Positions 1 to 10,644 of a stretch of DNA of 64,000 bases are shown here, piece by piece (the first letter of the stretch is position 1; the number at the start of each line of letters is the position of its first letter). Below the pieces are notes generated by a model. That model was not told the origin of the DNA and did no database searches. It worked only from the letters and a program-made list of their open reading frames with translations. Source of the DNA: Hesseltinella vesiculosa (lineage: Eukaryota > Mucoromycota > Mucoromycetes > Mucorales > Cunninghamellaceae); contig MCGT01000001.1 in NCBI GenBank assembly GCA_002104935.1, positions 186,001 through 250,000 on the forward strand. The letters run 5' to 3'. The position numbers were made by a program, and so were the translations under genes.

Positions 1-134
1 TACTGTATTTGTGAGGAAGAGACAAGTATAAACGGCCTCGGAAGTTTTATTATGCTAGCTTCATTCTTTCAAACTTTGTTTGCGGGGAAACGTCTGTTTT
101 CGCCTTCTTTCTTTTTCTTTTTCCTTACATCAGG

Positions 135-1964
135 ATGCCAACAGCAATAGGAGAAATTGATGTTGTAGGCTTGGTAAACAGCAAAAAAAAAAAAAAAGGC
201 AAGAAAATGCGTGGTTGTTGTCTAACAGACGCTTATCTCGTGATCATCTTGGGTATATCACCAATAGGACACCAAAGAAGTAGCACCCGGTGGAATCGAG
301 ACCAGTGACACAACGAAGAAAATCAACTTTCTCACAAGCAAACGGGCCATCCTGAAGCACTGGTGCAAATATCGACGTTCACGCATTGTAACACTCGGGC
401 TCTTGATCTTGTTTTGCCTTGCCATAATCACCGTCGTGCCCATTGTCGTTGTAGAGTACGTGAATTATACCAAAGGCAGAAAAGAGGAAAGACCACCTGT
501 GCCGCCACATGGTGAAAAAAACAAGGTCCTCGAACACGCCCAGGCAAACGCGTTTGTGCCTCCAATGAATGAACCCTTTCCTTATCACGAAATACCTGTG
601 CGCGGGATCAACTTGGGTGGATGGCTCGTGCTGGAACCCTTCATCACTCCCTCCCTTTTTGAAATAGCCAAGAATGATGGCACTGCCTTGAGCTATAATG
701 GTACCGAGCTGAAGAAATTTAACGTCGATTACTTGAACCTGACACAGCCACAAGACCAGCGCATCGAAAACGACAAAGACAGAGCGCCTATTGCTACGGA
801 TGAGTGGATGCTATGTAAGCGATTGGGCCCCATCAGAGCAAAGGAATTGCTGGAGCACCACTACGAAACATTTATTACTGAAGCTGATTTCGAGCAAATT
901 CAAAAAATGGGATTCAACCATGTACGCATTCCCATTGGCCACTGGGCTATTCGACCTCAGCCAAACGAGCCATTTGTACCTCACCTGTCCTGGAAGTATA
1001 TGCTGCGCGGCATTGAATGGGCGAAGAAATATGGCTTGCGTGTGATGATCGAGCTGCACACAGCTGCTGGGTCTCAGAACGGTTGGAATCACTCGGGCAG
1101 GGAAGGTCGCATTCGCTGGCTGGTTGACCCCATTGATGGCGAATATTTTGCCCAGGAAGCGATCGAGGCTGTCAAGGACGTGGTTGACTATTTTTATACC
1201 AACCAAACAATGCCTGGACAAAATGAGCTATTGATTCCAATGATAGGTGTACTGAATGAGCCTGCTATCATGATGCTGCCACACGAGCCCGTGTTCAAGT
1301 GGTACCGCCGCTCCCATGACGCCATTCGCAACATGACTGGCAAAGGAAGTGGCCCCATCATCACTTACCATGATGGATTCCTAAGAATTCATTCTTGGAA
1401 TGGCTTCTTTAGAAAGTATGATCGCGCTGTCCTCGGTAAAACTAAACCACCCACAGAAAAAGAAAAAGAAAAAAAGAATGAAACCTGTCTTTGTGAGCTG
1501 ACTGTTTTATTTTTCTTCCTCGACCTTCAGAGTCACATCTGTATTTGATTTTTGAACCCAACATGATGACACTTCCCCACAGCGAGCAGATTGCTATTCC
1601 TTGCAATACTTGGCGACAAGAACTGACAGAATCCAAAACGCTGGTTGGCGAGTTCTCATTTGCAACGAATGATTGTGGAAAATACCTAAACGGGGTGAGG
1701 ACACCTGCCCGCTACGAAGGTACTGGCAGGAGCTGTCATGGCGTCGATGATTGGCTGAATTGGACAGACGAGTACAAGGAATTCATGAACGTGCTGATCC
1801 AGAAGCAGATGAACGCGTACGAAGCAGGCATGGGCTGGTTTTTCTGGACATACAAGACCGAGGACCATGTCAACCCGCACTGGGATTACCTGCTTGCCTG
1901 GAAAAAAGGCTGGGCACCAAAAGATGTCAACACACTCGCTTACACTTGTGACCAAACAGTCTAG
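135..1964 (+). CDS. Membrane-anchored glucan 1,3-beta-glucosidase (GH5, exo-beta-1,3-glucanase)
   Basis: Model: exons 135-173, 268-1435 and 1531-1964 (546 aa). The protein starts with a short cytoplasmic tail ending in basic residues, then one hydrophobic segment (about residues 50-75, TLGLLILFCLAIITVV), so it looks like a type II membrane protein with an extracellular catalytic domain. GH5 landmarks are visible: GINLGGWLVLEPFITPS, HVRIPIGHWA, the acid/base Glu in LNEPA (E344) and the nucleophile Glu in VGEFSFATNDC (E443). The family hydrolyses beta-1,3-glucan from chain ends during wall remodelling. The second intron (1436-1530) is removed to join DRAVL to SHLYLIFEP, the usual GH5 order. The first exon is short and rests only on an ATG, a GTAAAC donor and a CCAATAG acceptor. 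Catalytic identity is firm; the extreme N terminus is less certain. Confidence 0.88.
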
Positions 1965-2652
1965 GCGAAAAAAAAGCAAAGACTGCGACACTCCTTTACT
2001 CTTTAATGTTATGCTTGTATGATAAAATAATAAATACGACACGTAAATACACTTTCGAAAAAAAACAATGTTGAATACAAAAATATTTGAAATAACAAAA
2101 TCAAAAAAAAAAAAAAAAAGTCGCATTGTTGCGCACCAATTGTGGCTATGAGCACCAAGAGAGGAAGAATCGAAGAGTGCAGCACATTATTTAAGGCATA
2201 CGCGTCAGACTGAAGCTACTAAACCTTATACTTTGAGATGGATGTGGCACTCACGAAGACGAAAGAAAGCATGTCAACCAAAAAAAAAAAAAAAAGTCCG
2301 CTATGAATAATGAAAAATCGAACGGTGAGCGACGCGAGTGATGCTTGGCTATTTCACGGGAGTGAAGCTTACCGATACAAGAGAAAATGCTAAAGCAATT
2401 TCAGTACTCTCCAGAGAACTCCAATTTACGAATGTATGTAGTTCGAATGTGCACATTTACTCATTTATCTGATTGACATTCTGTCGATACTGGAGAGCAG
2501 AAACTAGTTGGCATTGTGGAACAAAAAATAACACTTCTTTCATTTCATTAAAATGCGATGCTTCTGTCCGGGAAAATGCGACTGTGTTTCACCCAGAGGG
2601 CGACTTTCTTTTCTGGAAAAACTGAAAGAAGTAGAAAAAAAAAGTGGGTGTT
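1965..2652. other. Convergent 3' spacer
   Basis: This spacer lies between the stop codons of the GH5 gene (+) and the RasGEF gene (-). It is A/T-rich, with A-runs near 2102-2118 and 2281-2295 and AATAAA-like motifs just after the GH5 stop. I see no gene in it. Confidence 0.6.
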
Positions 2653-5600
2653 TTATGCTTTTTTCCTAAAGACGACAGGATGGTCAGAGGTTGGTAGAGA
2701 CAGGCTACGTAGATGACCAACAATGGAAAAGGCAGAGGTGCTGGTATCTTTTGGATGAGGAGGAGGAGGGGGTGCGACATTGGAGTTGGATGTAGATGTA
2801 GAGGATGAGGTAGAAGTGGAAGGCCGGGTGAAGGAATGCATGGTGCGTAGAGAGCGGAAGGTGGACGAATTTCTTGGCGTTGGTTCTACAGCAGAGTTGG
2901 GAGAAGAATGAATCATAGAAGCCGAGGTGGAAGGCTGAAGAGACACGAGCAATGGTCCAGGGAATGCCGAAGTCTTTGCGATTTCCAAACCATCAATCTT
3001 GTTTTGTCTGTTGCTTGAATGCGGGTAGAGCTGTAGATACTCTTGGGGGTTGGACTTAAAGAGCATAGTATCCATTGGCAGCTCTTCCTCGTCGTCGTCG
3101 TCGTCGCACACAACAACGCTGCTCTGTCGGTCATGCAGCTCGTCGTCTTCGTCCCAGCTGGTGATGCTGCTTGTGGTAGATTGGAAGCGTACAATTGAGC
3201 TGGCGCTGCTGAAGATAGAGCTGGTATAGCTGTAACTGGAAGATGAGGTTTGCTGAGAGTGGAGGTTGTTGGCGCTGTTGTTGTAGCGAGGTCCGGGCGA
3301 GGATCCTGAGCGAGGTTTTGGGGGTTCACGTAGAGTGCTAAGCTCATCGACAATCCGTTCATTGACCCAAGGTCGCATCAGGAGGTACTGAGTGATGAGC
3401 TGCTGTTCTAGTTCCATTTCACGCTGGGGGTCATCATCCCAGGCGGTAAGGCCGCATGCGTGGGAGGAGCTGGCGGAGCTGCTACTGCTGTTCTTTTGCT
3501 TGGCAGACCTCTGAAGTGCTTGGGTGATCAAGGAGGCTGAAGGTCGGAAAGAATGCTTCTTGGGTTGACTAGCCTTGATATAAGAAGCTGGAGGGACGGA
3601 TGGATAGGGCGGAGCCATTTGGAAAGCCTGCAAGGTGGCCAGAAGGCCTTGGATTCGAGGGTCATCCAGTGGTCTTGAGCCTTGTTTGATGGCGGCCAGT
3701 AGATAGGTGATATCATGAATGAAGACGCCAAGGAATGGGATGATGGGTTTGTCATGGTGAGGAAGTTTTGGCGAAGTTGGTGAGGCGGAAGCAGGCTGGG
3801 ACACAATGGCATCGACGCGGGCTTGGTCAGAAGAGGATGAGAAGAGGGAGATGCTGTTGAGGGAGGCTTGGGACGAGGCGGTGAAGTTGGTAATGGATAG
3901 GGAAGTAGCGGAAGGAGGGGAGGAAGCCGAAGTGGATGTAGAGGGGGTGCGGGTTTCCAGCAAGCCCATGTGCTCACGGTATCTTCCGTAATTATCGACC
4001 TCAGACATCAGGGTATTGAGAAGCTCCAGGCGAGTCATGCGTTTTTTTGGAATGCAGTCCCAGGTCCGGCGTAGTCGTTGTACAGGCGGGGTGCCCAGGG
4101 CGGCGACGATGGCTTTGAGGGTTTGGTAGTTATTGAGCAAAAGGCACTTTGTGGCGATTTTGATCCAGCGATTGATGATTTCGGCCCGTCGAGCGGCTTC
4201 CAGTGGTAGCAAGATGGAGTGCTCTATAGAGCGGGTGATGTAGTTGAAGAAATCTGTAGAGGCTACGATTTTTGGGTGGGGGTGGCGGGCTGAGTGGGTG
4301 AGAAGAGCATTGCTGGGGATATTGCGAAACAGGGCAGCGTCCATCAAGGTGAGCTGGTAGGCGACCAGGTAAGGTGGGAATTGCATGACACTGGGAACGG
4401 TGGCGGCACTCATGTACAAGGTGCGTACTCGATTGAGTGTTTCACGTGTTTCTGACAACGACGAGCTCTTTTGCTGGATCAGGTCATCCCATTCCTTTTC
4501 GACGGCATGCGTATTGGGTGGTCGGTCTTGCAAGGGGAGCTGCAGCATGGCACGTTTTTTTGTCTTGCATTCGTTCACGCTGTTTTCCAGATCGGCTAGC
4601 TGGGCCTGGAGCAATCGATGGGTAGAAAGGAGTGGCGGCATTGGAATCAGCGGGACATAGTCACTGGTAGGAGAGGAGGACGACGACAAAGGCAGGGCCA
4701 GGTTGTCACCAGCATTGGTTTGAGCTGGTACGAGGATGGAAGGATCGACAAGGGAATCGGCTAAGATATCCATTGGGTGAGCATAGGGTCTGAACATGTG
4801 GGAATGGGTATGGTTTGACCAAGTGTGTTGCGAAGTCATTGTGGATGCAGGCATAGGATGATGGGGATGGACAGATGTGGGGTGATGCCGTTGGTATTGG
4901 TAAGCGTCCAAGGATTTCCGTGGCGCAGCTTCTTTGGTGATTTGGGGTACATGGGAATCTGACACGGTGTGTGGCCGAAAGATATTTGGATGACTTTGGT
5001 TCCGTCGCATTCGTGTTGTGGAAGAGGGCGGATATGCTTTTATAAAAGAAAGAGATCAGCCACATTGCTCTTGCTCTTGCTTTTCCCCTCCCTCTGTAGC
5101 TTTGGACTTACAAGTATCGTTGTGAAAATCTACAACCATATCGACATCGTCATCTTCATCGTCATCTTCAACGTCGCCAATAATATTGACCTCATTGGGA
5201 TCGATATGGACCACCGCCGGCCCTTTGTGATTAGGGGCAGTTTCCTGAATGGCAAAGCTAACTGAATTTCCACGGCTTCTATTGGTAGTTGGTTTTGAAG
5301 GAGGGACGTTCATGATTTTTTGGAGAGTCGTAGGCAAGGCGGCAGGCAAGGCTTTTGGCTTAGGCGGAACGGTGGGCTTTGGTTTGCATGCGGGTGTGTT
5401 GGGTGGCTGTAGTTTCTTTGGCTGAAAGGGTATCGACTGTTTACTGACAATATCATCCAAATGGCAGAGGCTGGACCGTATCATGGAGATGGCGACTTCA
5501 TATAAATCGGGAGTGGATACGACAGCTGTACGAAGAAATGAGGAGGTGAGCAAAAAAAGGAAAAAGCGGGCGTTATTGCGGGGTAAACTTACTGTGGTGC

Positions 5601-5811
5601 ACAAACTTAACGCCATAAAGTTGTTTTGCAGATAGCTCAACCACAGATAAGAAGGTCACGTAGGCATCCTAGATAAAAATAAAAAATAAAAAAAAATGAA
5701 TAAAAAAGGGGAATTGCGATGAAGAAGTCAGATCACGGTGGTTACTTTTATCAAACCTTCATCCAGTAACTGAGCAGCATGCATAAATGCGACGTGTGGA
5801 TTGTCAGACAT
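2653..5811 (-). CDS. Ras guanine-nucleotide exchange factor (RasGEF/CDC25 domain protein)
   Basis: Model: complement of 5746-5811, 5593-5668, 5112-5525 and 2653-5036 (979 aa, phases consistent). The N-terminal ~70 residues (AAQLLDEGLIKDAYVTFLSV) resemble an MIT-like helical bundle. A proline- and acid-rich linker follows (run of D/E near residues 165-180). The RasGEF catalytic region spans roughly residues 400-660 and contains YQLTLMDAALFRNI, AEIINRWIKIATKCL, NYQTLKAIVAALG and PFLGVFIHDITYL, the typical order of conserved blocks. The C-terminal third is Ser/Thr-rich and low in complexity. The family activates Ras/Rap-type GTPases by GDP release. The target GTPase cannot be told from the sequence. 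The gene lies head-to-tail downstream of the BUB2-type gene. Confidence 0.85.
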
Positions 5812-6291
5812 TACCAATGCAAATAAAGAGGGAGGGTATCACAAGTAAAGTAACGGAAATATATTTTTTTGGTCAACTCACAAGGTATGACTATAGAGTA
5901 ATAGGCGTCCTTGCACAGAAAAAAAGAATACCAGCTGGGGAGTGGGGAAGGAGGGTGAATATGAAAAAAAAAAGGGGTGAAAAAATGGGAATGAAAAGGT
6001 CAATGCTGCTAATTTGGATCGAATTGGTTCCAATTAGACAAGAGTGTATGTTGTAAAAAGTAATGTAAAAGCTATATAATAGGGCAAAATGTTGGGAATA
6101 AGACAATGTTTACAAAAAGTAAAAAACAACGAAGAAAAAAAAAAAAAAAAAAAGGAGCTGACAATCTTTTGACCCCCTCTTTTTTGAATGCCAGCCGAAA
6201 AAAAAAAGATTGCAGGCAGTTTTCTTTCTTTGTTTGTTGCTACTTGCGTTTCAGCTTTATGAAGATGGTTGATTTTGTACGCAATATCAGG
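5812..6291. other. Spacer upstream of the RasGEF gene
   Basis: This spacer holds the promoter side of the RasGEF gene and the 3' end of the BUB2-type gene. It is A-rich, with A-runs at about 5965-5975 and 6136-6154. No coding sequence is recognised. Confidence 0.55.
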
Positions 6292-7553
6292 CTATTCCTG
6301 GAGGTAAGGCGGAAGCTCTTGTTGCGTCGGCATCCCAACTGAGGACTCCACTTGAATTTCCTTGCACACCGTTTCATCCGACGCATGACGAACGAGCTGA
6401 TCATAGAGTTCAGGAGGTAGATTTTTGATACACGACCGAGTTATTTTCACAATGGAAGCAGCCTCGAGATTTGGGAATTTGCGCAATAATTTCATAGGAC
6501 TATGATAACCGAAAGACGAGTGAGCGTCGCCTCCTTTTTTTTTCTTGGCCCTAACCTTGAACTGGAAAGCAAATCACTTCGAATCAGTGCCAATTGGGCA
6601 ATAATAAATAAGATATTTAAATGGATGCCAAACGCAAACATCGCGTCCCATAGCTTAAACAATTCATCAAGAGGTGGCGTGCATGCACAAAATGTCAGCA
6701 TAGCTACGAAAAAAAAAAAAAAATTAAAAATCGGCCTCGATCTTATTTTGGAAAGAGGAATTACAAGGAAGAGCATACATGTTGGCGCTTAGACCTTTGT
6801 TCAGTAATGAGTAATATAATTGCGGATCCAGGATTTTCAAGCATCGATCAAGAAGCTATTTAGTCCTGTCAGTGTGGTGGAATTCCTTCATGCACTTGCC
6901 TTGGTAGCACAATGGACGCCTTTGAGATTGGGTTGCACATAGAGAGGGCAGAACTTCCAAATAAAATTGGAAAACGCATAAAATGCGTCCATTTCTGGCA
7001 TGGTCATCAGAAACGGTGCTACCAAAACGTTCATGCCTTGCACGTAGGTAATACCACCAGATGGAAAAGAGGTTTTGAGCTGACAATGTAACTTGTTTTC
7101 ATCCAAAGAATTACTTGCTTCTCCTTCTTATGATGAGCCGGAAAAGTTAAATACAGTCGCCATTTTGGATAGGTACCTGGAGAGCTGACCCAAATAAAGG
7201 CGTTCAAGACTCGAATAAGCATGTCCTCCGTGACGTTTTCCAAAAACTGTTCGTCTGTAGCCAGGGTACGAAAGGCATCGTTTCTGATCTTTTCATGCAT
7301 AGGGCTCGGACCGCGGGCTACAAGCGACATGTAACTGGTGGCAGACACATCTTTGACTCTCAACAAAAGCTTCCAGACCTTACCACGATCCTAAATTGAA
7401 AAAAAAAAATCAGTGTTGTGTGTAAGCCTATTCCGATTTTTTCACCTCCAGTGTAGCACCTTTTGATAAAAGGTAAACTCTTATATCCATCAAACTGTTC
7501 TCAGTCTCTGCTGGATGATGATGTTGCCTTGACAACAGCGAAGGCAAATCCAT
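6292..7553 (-). CDS. TBC-domain GTPase-activating protein, BUB2/Cdc16-like
   Basis: Model: complement of 7446-7553, 7177-7390, 6900-7126, 6765-6855, 6556-6703 and 6292-6499 (331 aa, close to the ~300 aa of yeast BUB2 and S. pombe Cdc16). TBC motifs keep the catalytic residues: IRNDAFR (IxxDxxR arginine finger) and TYVQGM (YxQ glutamine finger). LLDRCLKILDPQLYYSLL and CTPPLDELFKLWD are BUB2-type blocks. The family acts with a Byr4/Bfa1-type partner as GAP for the Tem1/Spg1 GTPase that restrains mitotic exit or septation. Intron 3 (6856-6899) starts with GC instead of GT (AAG|GCAAGT), and only this choice gives the conserved ATK-LLDRC joint in frame. The exact 5' end of exon 3 is ambiguous by a few codons. 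Confidence 0.88.
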
Positions 7554-7625
7554 TGTTTGTCAGCAGAGAAGAAAAAAAGAAAAAGGAAAAAAAACAAAGA
7601 CGCTCGAGTTTATGTAAAAAGGGGA

Positions 7626-8591
7626 TCAAATCTCATTGTATTCGACTTTCCGTCGCACAGAAGCTTGGTTTGAATCGTCAGGGGGATGTGCATTGAGCCG
7701 TTTGTTGCCTCGGCCACGGCCACCATAGCCACCTCGACCTCGATGGGTATTGGCAGGAGAGTGATTAGGCATGGCTGGTATTTGTTGGTGCATGGCTGGT
7801 AGTTGTTGATGCATGGCTGGTAATTGGTGATGCATTGCTTCCACAGTGTTCGATGGTCGTGCTGCGTTCGTCCCTGAGCCGTCTCGTGGGGGTGGCGGGG
7901 TGGAGGAGGATGGGGGTGCAAAGGACGGGTGGTCCGTGGCTCTGGAACGGTTGGGAGGCGGTGTGCTTCCGCTCGTCTGAATGGCGCCTTTTGTGCGGCT
8001 TGGGGGAGGTGTGTTCCCGCCAGTATGACCTGCCGCTTGGTTGGATCGAGAAAACGGCACAGGGAAATTCTGTCCAAAGTCCATTTCGGAAAAGTTTGGG
8101 CCTTCGGCAAACACTAATGTGTCTTGTCCTATTCTTGAGATGGTTCCACTCTTATTCATAATCAACAACAAAACATTGTTGCGGAATCTTGCATCGCTGC
8201 ACGCCATAAGCAGAAAAAAAATGAGAATGAGAAACAGCTGAGGTCATGTTGATCCCATAAAGAGAGTGCCTTTGATGAAGACTTACAGGCCTTTGATGTG
8301 TAAGATATCGCCAGGTCGGACGGCCATGCCACGCTCAGCATAAACCATTAGAACCATACAGCCTGTACGATCAGCCACTAGGTATTTGTAAATGTCATTC
8401 TTCCGCATCATGTTGATTACCTCCTCTGTGAAAATAAAAAGAAAGAACGTGAGCAACGACGAGAGTCCAAGAGCATGGCCATGTCTACCTTGTTGTAGGA
8501 CGATCACTTCACATTCAATAAAAGACATGTTGGGACGAACGTCCTTTAGCAACACTAACTGGGTCGGTTGTTTGTTGACATAACCTGCCAT
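7626..8591 (-). CDS. SOSS-B/NABP-like single-stranded DNA-binding OB-fold protein
   Basis: Model: complement of 8489-8591, 8287-8425 and 7626-8196 (270 aa). The first ~120 residues form one OB fold of human SSB1/NABP2 type: LLKDVRPNMSF, YLVADRTGCMVLMVY, VRPGDILHIKGL and VFAEGPNFSE match the order seen in the SOSS-B family (DIKPG, VADKTG, IQPGDIIR, PNFSE). The remaining ~150 residues are disordered, rich in Pro, Ser and Thr, with a short tandem QQLPAMH-type repeat and an RGRGGYGGRGRG basic tail that may bind nucleic acid. In animals this family senses ssDNA at double-strand breaks together with INTS3. An INTS3 partner cannot be judged from this window. The start ATG at 8591 directly precedes MAGYVNKQPTQ. 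Confidence 0.8.
7769..7831 (-). repeat. Three tandem 21-bp repeats inside the SOSS-B-like tail
   Basis: Three near-identical 21-bp units (7769-7789, 7790-7810, 7811-7831) encode the repeated heptad-like peptide QQLPAMH in the disordered C-terminal tail. The unit length is a multiple of three, so copy-number change would keep the frame. Confidence 0.85.
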
Positions 8592-8599
8592 GTTGTAAG

Positions 8600-8630
<31 letters not shown>

Positions 8631-8704
8631 GACGAAGAACGGCAACCGCTGGGTATTCACTTTTTGCTCTGTTTTTTTCTTTGCATTTATTGTGGGGTGA
8701 TCAT

Positions 8705-10273
8705 TTACACAGAGACATGGCGAGATGTCAAGCGATGCTGAAGAGAAGTCAGTAGACTCTTTATCCTAGGGGTAGCATAGCCTAAAAGAGCATAGGCAAT
8801 GGGCGAGCGGCGCTTCAGCAAGACCAAAAACAAAAGAACGAGGATAACCAGGTTGATCAAGGCATGTTTTCCTACGGTTTTTGCCATCCATAGCCAGGAC
8901 CAGCGCATCTGGCGTTTGATTTGTTCTTTTTCGGCTAGTCTTTGCTTCATGTGGTCTAGCTGTTCCGTCAAGGCGGCCACTTGGGTTTGCAATGCTTCAA
9001 AGGCTTGCTCAGTGATTGACTGGTGTGAATGGGGCGTCACCACGGACTTTCGCCGTTGAGATTTATGGCCAGTGGGATGAGTAGCTTCGGGAACATGGTC
9101 CAGCGTCGCTTGTGGATGTAGGCTACTGTTTTGGTAGGACGCAGACCGGTCGACGATACCGTAGTATGGATGCTGGTCAGGTGCTGGAAGGCCAAGGCCC
9201 GAAGTGGTGGCGGCCACCTCTCGATCGATGGTGTCTGCATCTGAAAAGCCGTCATAGTGGCTGCCATCGAGTTGGGCAGGGAATGAACGTGATTGATTCA
9301 AGAGGGCGTGTGAGCGATTGCGCTCGTACCATTGCTGCTTTCGTTGTTGAAGCTGCTGTATTTGGTTGGGGGATAAGTCAGGCGTGACTGGGTAGGTATA
9401 GGTGCTTGCTGTAGTGCTGTTGGAAGAAGGCTGGGGCTTCAGTGGCGTATGAAGGCCGTGGCCATTATTATCCAAGTGGATTTCTTCGGCATCAATTTGC
9501 TGCAACCATCGTTGGTTGGTGTCTGCCGAAACATTGGCAAGCATATCTTGAATAGAAAAAAAGTGAGCCATGTGACCCGTGAAGAAAAAAAAGGGCGGTC
9601 GCTGTCCCACGTGTCGATGAAGAAAGACCCATGGCTTGGCCTCCTGCTCCTAAAAATGATACTTACCTTCACTGATAGATCCTGAATTGGTTTGGACATA
9701 CTGAAGGCACCGATGGAGCTTGGGTGTCATGTCATGGAGTGGAAGTCGGCTCATAAACTTTTTTAAAAAAAAAAAAGGAGGTCGTCAGTCAAACCATAGA
9801 CGCTCTTTACCCACACTCTCTTTTTCTCAGTGGCTGCAATGATCACATTAGAGCAAATATAGACGTACGTCTTCTAGGATGTTGCTTAGTACTCGTACAT
9901 ATTCTTTCTGTGCTTCGATGGGACTGACATGCCGGAGGTCGTCCCACGCTTTCCTAAATGAGACAAAGGTGATTAGACATTTCCTTCCATTCCAAGATAG
10001 CCTATGAGGATGCGTGTGCAACTGTATTGCCCATTCATATAATGAAGAAGGTAGGAAAACGAGAGGAAGAGGCTGACATTACCATTTTGCATGTTCAACG
10101 ATTAATCGTGACGAGGGTCTGGACTGGTTGCAATCGCCTTGGGTCGCCTGCTTGAATAATCCATACAGCTGTAGCTTACTATGGGCTGATGGTTGCCAGG
10201 GACACTCTATTGGCATGCACCTCACAACCGTTAGCGCGCGAGAGAACTGAAGCTGTGTATCAAACGAGGACAT
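8705..10273 (-). CDS. Membrane-bound acyl-CoA-binding protein (ACBD5-like)
   Basis: Model: complement of 10083-10273, 9869-9953, 9667-9757 and 8705-9546 (402 aa). Residues ~5-92 are an acyl-CoA-binding domain: FSRALTVV, LQLYGLFKQATQGD, then AKW-KAWDDLRH across the first intron and EAQKEYVRVLSNILED. Next come a Ser/Gln-rich linker, a coiled coil (VAALTEQLDHMKQRLAEKEQ) and one hydrophobic segment near the C terminus (ALINLVILVLLFLVLL), followed by about 35 residues. The architecture equals that of animal ACBD5, an acyl-CoA carrier anchored on peroxisomes and tethered to the ER. A FFAT-like stretch GFSDADT lies at about residues 222-228. Intron 3 is A/T-rich; a 15-nt in-frame microexon inside it is possible but unproven. 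Confidence 0.82.
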
Positions 10274-10644
10274 CGCTCTCCAAAGTATTAAAATAAAAAA
10301 GAAAAAGCTGCTGAAAATAAAAAAAGAGTGCGGAAAAAAGAAGAACAGGAAGCAACAGCTGATTGGATTTGCTGATTCGATTGGCTAGCAACTTTTGGGT
10401 GCTCTGCGAGGCACAGGCTCTACCAGGAATATCAGATGAAGGGGAACTATGGGCGGGTTTGTAGGGGAAGCAGGAGACGCTTTGCAACAGATGACTTAAA
10501 GATAGACTGGCCATCTTCTTAGAAATCTGGTCATCGATCCTGTAGCCTGAAAAAAGTGGTAAGAGGAAATATCGTGTCGTGTCGCCTCTGTTTTTCTTTT
10601 TTTTTTCTTTTTTTTTGATTTGCTATTGCATCCCTCACACTCAC
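10274..10644. promoter_or_regulatory. Divergent promoter region between ACBP and RING-BRCT genes
   Basis: 371 bp separate the two start codons, which point away from each other. It contains a T-rich stretch at about 10593-10617 near the RING-BRCT start. A minus-strand open frame at 10260-10514 overlaps it but joins to no recognisable domain, so I treat the region as shared regulatory DNA. Confidence 0.5.

Noticed and set aside
9764..9868. 15-nt microexon (AAAAAGAGAGTGTGG) in the acyl-CoA-binding gene
   Set aside because: It keeps frame and has AG and GT borders, but direct joining of the flanking exons also works and nothing in the domain requires it.
10260..10514. Minus-strand open frame upstream of the acyl-CoA-binding gene
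   Set aside because: It is in another frame than the ACB domain, shares no motif, and the ATG at 10273 already gives a complete domain.
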